Positions 18,596 through 27,824 of a stretch of DNA of 64,000 bases are shown one piece after another (the first letter of the stretch is position 1; the number at the start of each line of letters is the position of its first letter). The notes below the pieces were generated by a model. The model was not told the origin of the DNA, searched no databases, and saw nothing but the letters and a program-made list of their open reading frames with translations. Origin of the DNA: Haloferax sp. Atlit-12N (lineage in GTDB: Archaea > Halobacteriota > Halobacteria > Halobacteriales > Haloferacaceae); contig NZ_PSYW01000002.1 in NCBI RefSeq assembly GCF_003383095.1, forward strand, positions 434,001-498,000, read 5' to 3'. A program made the position numbers and the translations under genes.

Positions 18596-19594
18596 TTAAT
18601 CGTAGGCCACCTGCGGGTTGACGTAGGCGTACAGGGCGTCAACGAGGATGTTCACGAGGACGAACCCGACCGCGACGATGATGAGCGAGCCCTGTAAGAC
18701 CGGCCAGTCGCGGGCGTTGATGCTGTTGATGATGAGCGTCCCGAGCCCGGGCCACGCGAAGACGGCCTCCGTGATGACGGCCCCGCCGATGAGGGTGCCG
18801 AGCTGGAGGCCGATAACGGTGATGACCGGGATGAGCGTGTTCCGAAGCGCGTGCTTGTAACGGACCAGCGTCTCCGGGAGTCCCTTCGCCCGCGACGCGC
18901 GGACGTAGGTCCGTCCGAGTTGGTCGAGCATCCCGCTGCGGGTGAGCCGCGTGATGAGCGCGGTGAAGTACGTCCCGAGCGTGATTGCTGGGAGCGTGAT
19001 GTGCCACAGCCACGTCACGAAGCCGTCTACTGCCGCGCCCACGTCGCCGCCGGCGAGAAGCATCGCAATGCCGTCGAGGCCGATGGGACGCTGGCTCGTG
19101 GGGAACAGGTTCAACTGGACCGCGAGCACGAGGATGAGCATCACGCCCAGCCAGAAGTTCGGCGTGCTGATGCCGACCAGCGAGAACACGGTCGCACCGT
19201 AATCCGCGGGCTGGTGACGTCGCGTGGCCGACAGGACGCCGAGCGGAATCGCGATGACGACGGCGACGATGGTCGCCGCGATGGCGAGTTCCAGCGTCGC
19301 CGGGAGTTTCGCGACGACGCGCGCCGCGACCGGCGTCCGGGTCACGAGCGACAGGCCGAGGTCGCCGACCGGGATGCCCGAGATGAACTGCCAGTACTGC
19401 ACGTACAGGGGCTCGTTCAGCCCGAGTTCGGCGATGACCTGCGCTCTGACCTCGGGGTCGACGTCGGGCGGTAACAGCACGTTCGCCGGGTCCCCCGGTG
19501 AGATGAACCGGAGGCCGAAGACGACCGTGATGACCCCCCAGATGACGAGCAGCCCCTGGAGCGAGCGCTTGATGAGGAACCTCGACAGCGACAT
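18596..19594 (-). CDS. dppB: Dipeptide/oligopeptide ABC transporter permease (DppB-like)
   Basis: A 332-residue permease beginning MSLSRFLIKRSLQGLLVIWG, followed by FISPGDPANVLLPPD, the periplasmic motif of OppB/DppB proteins. Six transmembrane helices follow, with an EAA loop at YVRASRAKGLPETLVRYKHALRN. It pairs with DppC to form the translocation pore. It lies 3 bp after the binding-protein gene, so the operon reads binding protein, B, C, D, F. Confidence 0.92.
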   Translation of the reverse strand: MSLSRFLIKRSLQGLLVIWGVITVVFGLRFISPGDPANVLLPPDVDPEVRAQVIAELGLNEPLYVQYWQFISGIPVGDLGLSLVTRTPVAARVVAKLPATLELAIAATIVAVVIAIPLGVLSATRRHQPADYGATVFSLVGISTPNFWLGVMLILVLAVQLNLFPTSQRPIGLDGIAMLLAGGDVGAAVDGFVTWLWHITLPAITLGTYFTALITRLTRSGMLDQLGRTYVRASRAKGLPETLVRYKHALRNTLIPVITVIGLQLGTLIGGAVITEAVFAWPGLGTLIINSINARDWPVLQGSLIIVAVGFVLVNILVDALYAYVNPQVAYD

Positions 19595-19597
19595 CGA

Positions 19598-21226
19598 CTA
19601 CTTCTGGCTCATCGCGTACGCGTCGATGCGCTCGTCGGAGCGGGCCTCCCAGGCGATGGCGTCATTGACGCCGTAGACGCTGTACTGCTGGTTCAGGAAG
19701 ATCCACGGGCACTGCTCGTGGGCCATCGCGTTCGCCTCCTGGAGCGTCGCTTCGCGCTCCTCGCCGGACTGGTTGCCGGCCTGTTCGAGCAGCGCGTCGA
19801 ACTCCTCGTTTTGCCACGTCGTGAGCGTCCCCTCGGAGGCGAGAAGCGCCTCCATGACGAGGCCGCCGTCGAACGTCGCCTCGCCCCAGCCGATGAGGAA
19901 CCACGGCGGGCGGGCCTCGATGCTGCCCGCGAGCAGTTCGTCGACGAGCGACCCGAAGTCGCGCTGGCGGACCGTCGCCGTGACGTTCGGTAGCTCGTCG
20001 ATGTAGCCCGCGACCGCCTGCGCGATTTCGAGGTCCTTCAGGTAGCGCCCGACCGGCGTGTGAAGCTCGATTTCCGCGCCGGCGTAGCCGGAGTCTTCGA
20101 CCAGTTGTTCCGCTTGGTCGGGGTCGTGCGGGTACGGGTCGAGGTCGGCGTTGTGGCCGACGAACTCGGGGAGCGTCGGCTGGCTCGTCTGCGCGCCGAA
20201 GCCGCCGAGGACGTTCTGGACGATGCTTTCGAGGTCGATGGCGTAGTTCATCGCCTGCCGGAACTCCATCGAGTCGAACGGCTCGACGTCGTAGCGCATC
20301 GCGTTGTAGATGATGCGGGTCGACGGGGCCGCAGCGACGCGAGCGTTGTCGGAGTTGGTGACGCGCTGGACTTCCTGCGGCGGGACGTTGACGATGAGGT
20401 CGGTCTCGCCCTGCAGGAGTTGGTTGACGCGCGTGCTGGCCTCGGACGCCGCGCGGAAGGTGAGGGTGCCGACCGCCGCGGTGTCCTGCCAGTAGTCCTC
20501 GTACGCCGTGAGGACGACCTCCTCGTCTTCGGTGTACGAGTCGAGCTGGAACGGCCCGGTGCCGTTCATGTTCTGTCCGATGTACGCCTTGTCGTTGTCC
20601 TCGACCCACGACTGCTGCATCACGTCGAGGTAGGTCGCGAACTCGGAGAACACGATGGGGTTGAGCGAGGAGTTGTTGACCTTGACGGCGTTCTCGCCTT
20701 CGATGACCTCCGCGCCGGCGACGCCGGCGAGTTGGTCGCTCTGCGGGCTGGCGAAGCCGACTTCCTCGTCGACGACGCGGTTGATGCTGTACGCGACGTC
20801 TTCGGGGGTGAGTTCGTCGCCGTTGTGGAACGTGACGCCCTCTCGGAGTTCGAAACGCACCGCGTTCTCTCCGTCGATACGCTCGTAGTTCGTCGCGAGC
20901 GCGGTCTGAACCGACCCCGCCGCGTCGCGGGTCAGAACGCCCTCGTACGCGTGGAGGACGACGATGTCGGTCGTCGTCTCGCGGTGGTCGTGGGGGTCGA
21001 GACCGGAGGGCATCTGGCCCTGCGTGATGGTCACGTCGAACGAACCGCTGTCCTCCGTCGTCGTTTCGGTGGTCTCAGTCTCCTCGCCGCCGGTCGTCGT
21101 CGTTTCGGTGGTCTCAGTCTCCTCACCGCCGCCACCGGAACAACCCGCGAGCGCCGCCGACGCCGCCGCGCCGCCTGCCAACTTCATGTACGACCGTCGA
21201 CTAATGTGTGAATTGTTATCAGCCAT
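19598..21226 (-). CDS. dppA: Peptide ABC transporter substrate-binding lipoprotein
   Basis: A 542-residue solute-binding protein (SBP family 5). The N-terminus MADNNSHISRRSYMKLAGG carries a twin-arginine motif and ends in a lipobox LAGC, so it should be exported folded by Tat and lipid-anchored, the usual arrangement in haloarchaea. A Thr/Glu-rich linker made of two near-identical EETETTETTTTGG blocks follows. The family signature is seen as GVTFHNGDELTPEDVAYSINR. The ATG at 21226 was chosen for the Tat motif and the promoter at about -30. It determines substrate choice of the transporter; peptides are likely. Confidence 0.92.
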   Translation of the reverse strand: MADNNSHISRRSYMKLAGGAAASAALAGCSGGGGEETETTETTTTGGEETETTETTTEDSGSFDVTITQGQMPSGLDPHDHRETTTDIVVLHAYEGVLTRDAAGSVQTALATNYERIDGENAVRFELREGVTFHNGDELTPEDVAYSINRVVDEEVGFASPQSDQLAGVAGAEVIEGENAVKVNNSSLNPIVFSEFATYLDVMQQSWVEDNDKAYIGQNMNGTGPFQLDSYTEDEEVVLTAYEDYWQDTAAVGTLTFRAASEASTRVNQLLQGETDLIVNVPPQEVQRVTNSDNARVAAAPSTRIIYNAMRYDVEPFDSMEFRQAMNYAIDLESIVQNVLGGFGAQTSQPTLPEFVGHNADLDPYPHDPDQAEQLVEDSGYAGAEIELHTPVGRYLKDLEIAQAVAGYIDELPNVTATVRQRDFGSLVDELLAGSIEARPPWFLIGWGEATFDGGLVMEALLASEGTLTTWQNEEFDALLEQAGNQSGEEREATLQEANAMAHEQCPWIFLNQQYSVYGVNDAIAWEARSDERIDAYAMSQK

Positions 21227-21249
21227 CGAAGGTAGATTGCGTCGGTCGT

Positions 21250-21260
21250 TCTTATATCCA
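21250..21260 (-). promoter_or_regulatory. Promoter of the dpp operon
   Basis: On the minus strand GGATATAAGAA is a clear TATA element 24-34 bp upstream of the binding-protein ATG, predicting a leaderless mRNA for the five-gene operon. Confidence 0.6.
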
Positions 21261-21380
21261 TTGCCTGTGATTCGGCCCCTGCATAGCGTTCTGCCTATAT
21301 ATTGTGCACAGTTATGCTCCCGAGTCATCATCCCCCGAACGCGGGGTACGTTTATTAGGGACTATCGCCGAACGATTTGT

Positions 21381-22019
21381 ATGGCCGTGACCGGCCGTCC
21401 CACACTTCGGGACTTGTTCGACGAGTCGCCGACGCCCCACATCGCACACCCGCCGCGCACGCACCAACGGCACTTCTACGTCGCGACGGACGGGTCGTAC
21501 CGCCCGAACGGCGGCGGACTCGGTGCGGTGATAGAGACCCGCGACGGCGAGCGAGTCGCCCGTATCGCGCTCCCAGACGTGCCGCCGGACAACAACGTCT
21601 CGGAGTATCGCGCACTTCACCTCGGACTGGACGTGCTCGCCAATCGCGCGCCGCCGGGCGCTCGCGTCGGCGTCCTCGTCGACCACGACGACCTCGCCGC
21701 GAACGTCAACAACGCGGTCCTCGCCGGCGACCACCCCGACTGGAAGTCGCCGAAGCGAATCGTCGTCCCCGCGGGGAGCGAACACCACTGGCGAGGGATT
21801 CAAGCCCGCATCGCCGGGTTCGGTGAGCTTCGCGCCGCGCGAATCGACAGCCGCGAGAACCCCGCGCACCCGCTGGCGAACGCGCCGGGCGAGTACGAAC
21901 ACGTCAACCGGCGCGCCGACCGCTGTGTGCTCCCCGACCCGCCGGAGTTCGAGACGGACTCCGGCACGGACGTGAGCTATCTCCCGCCTTCGCGGTTCGA
22001 GGGTCGGGCGAGCGACTGA
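21381..22019 (+). CDS. RNase H-like domain protein
   Basis: A 212-residue protein with a ribonuclease H fold. Catalytic-type carboxylates are visible as the Asp in ATDGSYRPNGGGLGAV, the Glu in NNVSEYRALHLGLD and the Asp in GVLVDHDDLAANVN. A later region (SRENPAHPLANAPGE) could provide the fourth position. The first 35 residues are an N-terminal extension. It probably cleaves RNA in RNA-DNA hybrids, or is one of several archaeal type 1 RNase HI paralogues. TTTATTAGG about 30 bp upstream supports the leaderless ATG at 21381. Confidence 0.8.
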   Translation: MAVTGRPTLRDLFDESPTPHIAHPPRTHQRHFYVATDGSYRPNGGGLGAVIETRDGERVARIALPDVPPDNNVSEYRALHLGLDVLANRAPPGARVGVLVDHDDLAANVNNAVLAGDHPDWKSPKRIVVPAGSEHHWRGIQARIAGFGELRAARIDSRENPAHPLANAPGEYEHVNRRADRCVLPDPPEFETDSGTDVSYLPPSRFEGRASD

Positions 22020-22161
22020 CCGCGTCGGCGTCGCCGACGACCCGTTCGCCCCGCCCGTCCGGGGCCGCCGAGCGTGAGCGGTCCCACTCGCCGTCGCCCC
22101 GCCGGCGGCCGGTCACTTCACCGTCAAAAAGTTGACAACGCGGAGTGACGACGCCGGACGT

Positions 22162-22887
22162 ATGGACTCCACGGAGACCGTCGATGCGCTCGACCCCCGG
22201 CGACACGGGCTCTCGCCACTCGGTGCGACCGCGAGACGCCACGCACGCCGGCTCGTCGCTATCGGCCTCTCGACGGCCGGGTTCGTCTTTGCCATCGTCC
22301 GTGACCCCGGACTCCTCTCGCCGACCGCCGGTGTCTCACCGACTGCCGGGGCCTCTCCGACTCCCGGTGTTTCGACAGCTGTCGTCGGTGTCGGCGATCC
22401 GACCGTCCTCGTCCGTCTCGAACTGGGCGTGCTCGCCGGCGCTCTCGCCGCCGGCGCCTCGCTCGTGTTTCTCGCCGACCGCGACCCGACGGTCGACCTC
22501 CGCGCCGCCTCGGGGTGGTTCGCGCTCGCCGCCGCGGGGTTCCTCGTCGGAACGGTCGCCGCGCGGCAGTTCGCGCCGCCGCTCGCTGACCTGCTGGTCG
22601 AATGGGGCCGCGTCGCGGCCGGTTCCCGCCAGTCGGCGCTCGAACTCGAACTGTTCTTCCCGGTCGCGGTCGGCGGCGGCGCGGCCGTCGCCCCGCTTCT
22701 GCTCGGGTTACGCCGCGCCGGCGCGCTCTCTCGTCGACTCGCCGGTCGGACGAGAGGGCTGTCGCTCCTCTGTCTCGTCGCCTTCGCCGCGTGCTTCTCG
22801 CCGCCGGACTCGACGACGTTCGCGCTCTACGCGGCCCCGCCGGCGGTCGGGCTTGGCGTCGCCGTCGCGTGGGTCGAGTTCGAGTAG
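22162..22887 (+). CDS. Membrane protein with tandem SPTAG repeats
   Basis: A 241-residue protein with about five to six hydrophobic helices (around residues 31-47, 85-103, 115-133, 160-178, 195-210 and 220-237). Residues 53-70 form three short repeats (SPTAGV, SPTAGA, SPTPGV) that should sit outside the membrane after the first helix. These are encoded by three 18-bp DNA repeats. No family recognised. It converges with maeB. Confidence 0.65.
   Translation: MDSTETVDALDPRRHGLSPLGATARRHARRLVAIGLSTAGFVFAIVRDPGLLSPTAGVSPTAGASPTPGVSTAVVGVGDPTVLVRLELGVLAGALAAGASLVFLADRDPTVDLRAASGWFALAAAGFLVGTVAARQFAPPLADLLVEWGRVAAGSRQSALELELFFPVAVGGGAAVAPLLLGLRRAGALSRRLAGRTRGLSLLCLVAFAACFSPPDSTTFALYAAPPAVGLGVAVAWVEFE
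22318..22371 (+). repeat. Three tandem 18-bp in-frame repeats
   Basis: Three consecutive 18-bp units encode SPTAGV, SPTAGA and SPTPGV. They differ mainly at third positions, suggesting an older duplication. In-frame slippage could vary the length of the extracellular loop between strains. Confidence 0.6.
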
Positions 22888-22917
22888 GGATTCGAAGAAA
22901 AACAGAAGACAGACTGC

Positions 22918-22959
22918 GCGTTACTCTTCTTGCGCGTCTACGACCGCTGTCGCCGCCAG
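22918..22959 (-). repeat. Duplicated 3' end of maeB
   Basis: On the minus strand this 42-bp stretch is a 40/42 match to the last 12 codons plus stop of maeB (23050-23091), still encoding [12 protein letters not shown] and a TAA. The two mismatches are synonymous third-position changes. It is a detached copy with no gene body. Confidence 0.8.
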
Positions 22960-23049
22960 GTCGAACGACCACCTTTTTTTCGGTTCGAGTTCGCTCCGCT
23001 CACCTCTCCGAAAAAAGCTGGACCAAAAAATCCCTCGCTTCGCTCGGGT
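22960..23049. repeat. Palindromic REP-like element between the two maeB tails
   Basis: About 90 bp containing an inverted repeat of TTTTTTCGG and CCGAAAAAA with an arm-internal GTTCGCTCCGCTCA word, then CCAAAAAAT and TCGCTTCGCTCGGG. It resembles dispersed palindromic intergenic elements of haloarchaeal genomes as I remember them, and its T-runs could also end transcription of maeB and of the convergent gene. Confidence 0.5.
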
Positions 23050-23052
23050 GCG

Positions 23053-25308
23053 TTACTCTTCCTGCGCGTCTACGACCGCCGTCGCCGCCAGATTGACGAT
23101 GTCTTTGACCTCGTCGCCGCGCTGGAGGACGTGGACCGGCTTGTCCATGCCGACGAGCATCGGGCCGATGGCCTCAGCGCCGCCGAGGCGCTGGAGGAGT
23201 TTGTAACCGATGTTCCCGGCTTCGAGGTTCGGGAACACGAGCAGGTTCGCGGGGTCGTCGAGTTCCGCGAAGTCGTAGGTGCCTTCGAGGATGTCCTCGA
23301 CGAGGGCGGTGTCGGCCTGCATCTCGCCGTCGACCGGGAAGTCCACGTCGGGGTCGTCCTGCAGGAGTGCCGCGGCGTCGCGGGGCTTGCGCGTCCCCTC
23401 GTTCGTGACGCTCCCGAAGTTGGAGTACGAAAGCAGCGCCGCGCGGGGCTCGATGTTGAACTGGCGGGCGAGTTCGGCGGTGTGCTTCGTAATCTCCGCG
23501 AGAATCTCCTCGTCGGGGTCGAGGTTGACCGTCGTGTCGGCGCAGAAGACCACGCGGTTCTTGAACGTCATCATGTAGACGCCGGCCGCGTAGTTTGCGT
23601 CCTCGGCGGTGCCGATAATCTGCAGCGGCGGGCGGAGCGCCGAGGGGTAGTGGTGGGTCAGCCCCGTCAGCATCGCGTCCGCGTCACCGACTTCGACCAT
23701 CACGCTGGCGAAGTAGTTCGAGTCGCGGCGGACGAGTTCTTCCGCCTCGGACTTCGTGATTCCCTTGCGCTGTCGAAGCTCGTAGAGGCGCTCGACGTAG
23801 TGGTCCCACTCGCCGTCGCGGGGGTTGGCGATGGTCGGGTCGAAGTCGAGACCCAGCTCCTCCGCCTTGCGCAGAATCGTCGTCGTCTTCCCGACGAGGA
23901 TGGGTTCGGCGATGCCCTCCTCCTGCATCTGGTAGGCGGCGCGAATCATCTTCTCGTTGGAGCCCTCGGCGAGGGCGACCCGCTTGGGGTTCGACTTCGC
24001 CTTGTTGAGGACGACGCGCATCATCTCGCGGGACTTCCCGAGGCGCGCTTCGAGGCGCTCGCGGTACGCGTTCATGTCGAGGCGCTCGCGAGCCGCGCCG
24101 GAGGTCATCGCCGCCTGCGCGACCGCGGGGGCGACTTCGAACAGCACGCGGGGGTCCAGCGGCTTGGGAATGACGTAGTCGGCACCGAACTGCAGCGGAT
24201 GGTCGCCGTAGGCCTTGACGACCGCGTCGGGCACGTCCTGCCGGGCGAGTTCGGCGAGCGCCTCGGCGGCCGCGCGCTTCATCGCCTCGTTAATTTCGGT
24301 CGCGCGCACGTCAAGCGCGCCGCGGAAGATGAAGGGGAACCCGAGGACGTTGTTCACCTGATTCGGGTAGTCGGAGCGCCCGGTCGCCATGATGACGGTG
24401 TCCTCGCGGGCCTCTTTCGCGTCCTCGTAGGTGATTTCGGGGTCCGGGTTCGCCATGGCGAAGATAACCGGATTGTCGGCCATCGACCGCACCATCTCCT
24501 GGCTGACGATGCCGCCGACCGAGAGCCCCGCGAGAACGTCCGCACCCTCCATGGCGTCAGAGAGCGAGCCCTCGTCGACCGGCCTGGCGAACTCGGCTTT
24601 GTACTTGTTGACGTCGCCTTCCTCGACGCGCGACTCGGTGATGATGCCCGAGGAGTCGCACATCGTGATGTTCTCCTTTTTCGCGCCGAGAGAGACGTAG
24701 AACCGCGCCGTCGCGAGCGCGGACGCGCCCGCACCGGAGAAGACGATGTCGAGGTCGTCGAGGTCTTTGTCCACGATGTCGGCGGCGTTCAGCAGGGCCG
24801 CACCGGAGATGATGGCCGTGCCGTGCTGGTCGTCGTGGAACACGGGGATATCCATCTGTTCCCGGAGCTGTCGTTCGATTTCGAAACACTCCGGGGCCTT
24901 GATGTCCTCCAAGTTGATGCCGCCGAACGTCGGCTCCATCGCCTTCGTCGCCGCCACGAAGTCATCCACGTCGGCGATGTCGAGTTCGACGTCGAACACG
25001 TCGATGTCGGCGAAGCGCTTGAACAGCACGCCCTTGCCTTCCATCACCGGCTTCGACGCCTGTGCTCCAATGTCCCCCAGCCCGAGGACGGCGGAGCCGT
25101 TCGAGACGACGCCGACGAGGTTGCCCTTCGCCGTGTACTCGTAGGCGGCGTCTTCGTCCTCCGCGATGTCGAGACACGGCGCGGCCACGCCCGGCGAGTA
25201 CGCCAGGCTCAGGTCGCGTTGGGTGTTCGTCGGCTTCGTCGTCGCAATCTCGATTTTTCCGGGTGGGTCTTGTCTGTGATATTCCCGTGAGTCGTCGTCC
25301 AGTCCCAT
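23053..25308 (-). CDS. maeB: NADP-dependent malic enzyme with phosphotransacetylase-like domain
   Basis: A 751-residue MaeB-type protein that decarboxylates malate to pyruvate with reduction of NAD(P). The N-terminal malic domain includes [35 protein letters not shown], the metal-binding [10 protein letters not shown] and the nucleotide-binding [12 protein letters not shown]. The C-terminal third is a phosphotransacetylase-like domain ([44 protein letters not shown]-type end), usually regulatory in this fusion family. ATG 25308 is preferred over a GTG 9 bp upstream. The 3' end is duplicated 132 bp downstream. Confidence 0.93.
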   Translation of the reverse strand: MGLDDDSREYHRQDPPGKIEIATTKPTNTQRDLSLAYSPGVAAPCLDIAEDEDAAYEYTAKGNLVGVVSNGSAVLGLGDIGAQASKPVMEGKGVLFKRFADIDVFDVELDIADVDDFVAATKAMEPTFGGINLEDIKAPECFEIERQLREQMDIPVFHDDQHGTAIISGAALLNAADIVDKDLDDLDIVFSGAGASALATARFYVSLGAKKENITMCDSSGIITESRVEEGDVNKYKAEFARPVDEGSLSDAMEGADVLAGLSVGGIVSQEMVRSMADNPVIFAMANPDPEITYEDAKEAREDTVIMATGRSDYPNQVNNVLGFPFIFRGALDVRATEINEAMKRAAAEALAELARQDVPDAVVKAYGDHPLQFGADYVIPKPLDPRVLFEVAPAVAQAAMTSGAARERLDMNAYRERLEARLGKSREMMRVVLNKAKSNPKRVALAEGSNEKMIRAAYQMQEEGIAEPILVGKTTTILRKAEELGLDFDPTIANPRDGEWDHYVERLYELRQRKGITKSEAEELVRRDSNYFASVMVEVGDADAMLTGLTHHYPSALRPPLQIIGTAEDANYAAGVYMMTFKNRVVFCADTTVNLDPDEEILAEITKHTAELARQFNIEPRAALLSYSNFGSVTNEGTRKPRDAAALLQDDPDVDFPVDGEMQADTALVEDILEGTYDFAELDDPANLLVFPNLEAGNIGYKLLQRLGGAEAIGPMLVGMDKPVHVLQRGDEVKDIVNLAATAVVDAQEE

Positions 25309-25439
25309 GACCCACACGTCCTCACGCAGGGGGCAAAAAGCTATTCAACAACGTCGAATTTTGACTTCGACAATAGTCGAACACTCACCGGACGGCGGCG
25401 AGGTCGGGACGGTGAATCGACGCCGTCGCGCTCGAAAAA

Positions 25440-26546
25440 TTACTCCGTTTCGATGTGAAGAATTTCCGGGCGTTCGAGTTCGACCGTCTCGTCGGCGTCG
25501 GTCACGGTCCGGGTGGGCCAGCGGCCGGTCATGGTCAGCGGCTCGACGCCCTCGTCAGTGACGAGCGCGGTTCCCTCGCTCTTTGCGCCCTGAATGGTCG
25601 GGTTGTAGGCGTAGCCCATCGGTGCGTGGACCTCGTCGTCGGCGTCGGGCGTGGCGAACCACTCGCGGCCGGCGAACCCGGCCGCGCCGCCCTGGTGGTG
25701 GTTCAGCCACTCCTCGGACTCGCCGACCGAGTCGTAGGCGTCGCGAATGGCGTCGAACACGTCGCCCGCAGTACCGCCCTCCACGGCGGCCGTTCGGGTC
25801 GCCGCCAGCGCCTCCGTCTCGACCTGCATCGCCCCCTCGTGGCGGGTTTCGAGCCACTCGGGCGCGTCGAACGCGACGGTTCGCGTGCAACTCGCGTAGA
25901 GGCCGCCACGCTGGGCCGTCACGGAGACGAGCGCGTAGTCGCCGAGTTCCTCCTGTTTGGGCGTGTAATGACGGTACTTCTGGGCTCGCCGCCCGCTGCC
26001 GACGAGGACAACCGGCGCTTCGATGCCCATCGCGCTGAGCGTGACTTTCAGGCCGGAGGCGACCTCGTGTTCCGTATCGCCCGGTTCGAGTTCGCGGCAG
26101 ACCCGCTCGACGGCGCTCGCCGCGTCGCGGCCGAGTTCGCGGTAGGCTTCGATGTCGGCGTCGGAAAGCGGCTGGCGGACGGCCGCGACGTCAACGTCCT
26201 CGAAGCCGGGCACGTCGAAGTCGGCGGCGGCGGGGGTCGGCGAGACCGCTTCGACGCCGGACGCCAGCGAGCCCTCGTACCACTGGAAGCGGTGGACGCG
26301 AACGTCCTCGTGGGGCACTTCCTCGTGGAGCAGGCGGGTCGCTTCGATGTTGTCCGTCACGACGTGGAACTCGTCGCCGTCGTAGCCGGCGGCAGCGACG
26401 CCCAACGGCGAGTCGCGGTCGACGACGTTGTCGCCGCCGAGGAGCCACGCGAAGGAGTTCGGTCGGGCGAACCAGACTGCTTCGAGGCCGTTGTCGTCGA
26501 GGTAGCCATCGAGTCGGTCCGCTCGGGATTCGAGTCGCTCGTCCAT
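25440..26546 (-). CDS. M24-family (Xaa-Pro peptidase-like) protein lacking metal ligands
   Basis: A 368-residue protein with a creatinase N-terminal domain (residues 1-130, MDERLESRADRLDGYLDDNGLEAVWF) and a pita-bread C-terminal domain (about 140-365). The fold blocks are recognisable, but the two aspartate metal ligands of aminopeptidase P are replaced. Where active enzymes have a DAG and a SDITRT-like motif, this protein has VTAQRGGLYASCTRT. The His block survives as LNHHQGGAAG and one late Glu as SEGTALVTDEG. It may be a non-metal enzyme like creatinase or a binding protein. Confidence 0.8.
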   Translation of the reverse strand: MDERLESRADRLDGYLDDNGLEAVWFARPNSFAWLLGGDNVVDRDSPLGVAAAGYDGDEFHVVTDNIEATRLLHEEVPHEDVRVHRFQWYEGSLASGVEAVSPTPAAADFDVPGFEDVDVAAVRQPLSDADIEAYRELGRDAASAVERVCRELEPGDTEHEVASGLKVTLSAMGIEAPVVLVGSGRRAQKYRHYTPKQEELGDYALVSVTAQRGGLYASCTRTVAFDAPEWLETRHEGAMQVETEALAATRTAAVEGGTAGDVFDAIRDAYDSVGESEEWLNHHQGGAAGFAGREWFATPDADDEVHAPMGYAYNPTIQGAKSEGTALVTDEGVEPLTMTGRWPTRTVTDADETVELERPEILHIETE

Positions 26547-26693
26547 GTTCGCGCGTCCAACCGAACGGACTTGAATGGGACGGCTCGGACAAGTGGGACG
26601 AAGCCCGTCGGGTCGTCCGGGGCCGGCCGGTTCCGACTGGTGCCAGCCGTGGGACTGCGTTCCGGGCTGACGCCTTCGAGGACCATACCGACG

Positions 26694-26702
26694 AAATATA
26701 AG
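26694..26702 (+). promoter_or_regulatory. Promoter of the heme A synthase gene
   Basis: AAATATAAG is a clear TATA element 25-33 bp upstream of the ATG at 26727, predicting a leaderless transcript. Confidence 0.6.
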
Positions 26703-26726
26703 TTCGCTCGGTCCTGACCCTCGCGT

Positions 26727-27560
26727 ATGACACCTCGGCTTCGCCGCCTCCTCGCGGGGGCCGCCGCGATGACCGGCGTCCTGATGGTCCTCGGCGTGTA
26801 CACCGCCGCCTCGGGGGCCGGCCTCACCTGCGCCGGGCGCTGGCCGTTCTGCGACGGCTTCCTCGGCCTGTTCCCGGCCAACTGGGGCAGCTTCATCGAG
26901 TGGTTCCACCGCCTCGTCGCCATGCTCACCGGCTTCCTCATCCTCGGGACGACCGTGCAGGCGTGGCGCGAGGGCGTCGCGAAAGGCGTCCGCTACGCGC
27001 TCGTCGTCGCCACGGTCATCCTCCCGTTCCAAATCGTCCTCGGGGCGCTCACCGTCACCGAGTACGAGTGGGTCATCCTCACCGCCCACTACGTGGTCGC
27101 GACCTCCATCTTCACCGCCGTCGTCGCCGCCGCCGCGTGGGGACTCGTCGACCGCGGCATCCCCCGCATCGCCGACGCGGTCAGACTGGCGCTCGTCGGC
27201 GCGCCCGTCATGCTCGTCTTCGCGCCCCACGCGTTCGTCTCCTTCGGCCCGACGACGCAAGCGGTCTACTACGTCGTCGGCCTCGCTACCTACGCCGCGC
27301 TCCTCGCGGTCACCCTCTGGGCGAACACCGCCCACGGCCCGCGAGCGGACGCCTACGGTCGGCTCAGATTCGTCACCGCGCCCGCGAGCGTCGTGGTCGT
27401 CGCGCTCCTCATCGCCGGCCGGCAGGTGTACGGTCCGGCGCTCGAACTCGCCCACCTCGGCGGGACGGTCCTCGCGCTCGTCCTCGTTGTCGGCGCGGCG
27501 CTCCTCGTCCGCGGCGGGCTTCCGGTACCGCAGGCGAGCGCGACGAACGACGCCGACTGA
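26727..27560 (+). CDS. ctaA: Heme A synthase (COX15/CtaA family)
   Basis: A 277-residue membrane enzyme that oxidises heme O to heme A for aa3-type terminal oxidases. It has about eight transmembrane helices. The first extracytoplasmic loop carries the paired cysteines GLTCAGRWPFCDGF. Candidate heme-ligand histidines occur in IEWFHRLVAML, ILTAHYVVAT, FAPHAFVSF and LELAHLGGTV. The length fits the compact archaeal form. It stands alone, without a cytochrome oxidase or protoheme farnesyltransferase gene beside it. Confidence 0.88.
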   Translation: MTPRLRRLLAGAAAMTGVLMVLGVYTAASGAGLTCAGRWPFCDGFLGLFPANWGSFIEWFHRLVAMLTGFLILGTTVQAWREGVAKGVRYALVVATVILPFQIVLGALTVTEYEWVILTAHYVVATSIFTAVVAAAAWGLVDRGIPRIADAVRLALVGAPVMLVFAPHAFVSFGPTTQAVYYVVGLATYAALLAVTLWANTAHGPRADAYGRLRFVTAPASVVVVALLIAGRQVYGPALELAHLGGTVLALVLVVGAALLVRGGLPVPQASATNDAD

Positions 27561-27632
27561 CGAGCGGGCCGCTCCTGATTCGTCGGAGCTCGCCCGCGTG
27601 TCGGAGGAGCCTTCAATACTCGTACTAATCAC

Positions 27633-27656
27633 GGCAATATTTACAACAGTATTGCC
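27633..27656. promoter_or_regulatory. Inverted repeat upstream of the amino-acid ABC transporter
   Basis: A perfect 7-bp inverted repeat GGCAATA / TATTGCC with a 10-nt spacer lies in the 264-bp gap between ctaA and the transporter operon. It may be an operator or a weak terminator; the spacing of arms (about 17 bp centre to centre) suits a dimeric regulator. Confidence 0.35.
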
Positions 27657-27824
27657 AGAAGTTGTACGACAATCCGAGACCCACGACAGGTCCGACTCCG
27701 TTTCGCGGTTGGAGATATATCGCACCCATCTACACAATTCCCGGATATTTTTCGTCAATCTCGGAACGAATTGACGAACGGACCGAAGAAGTGTTATACG
27801 GTGCTGTGCTACCTGAGGGCTGTT

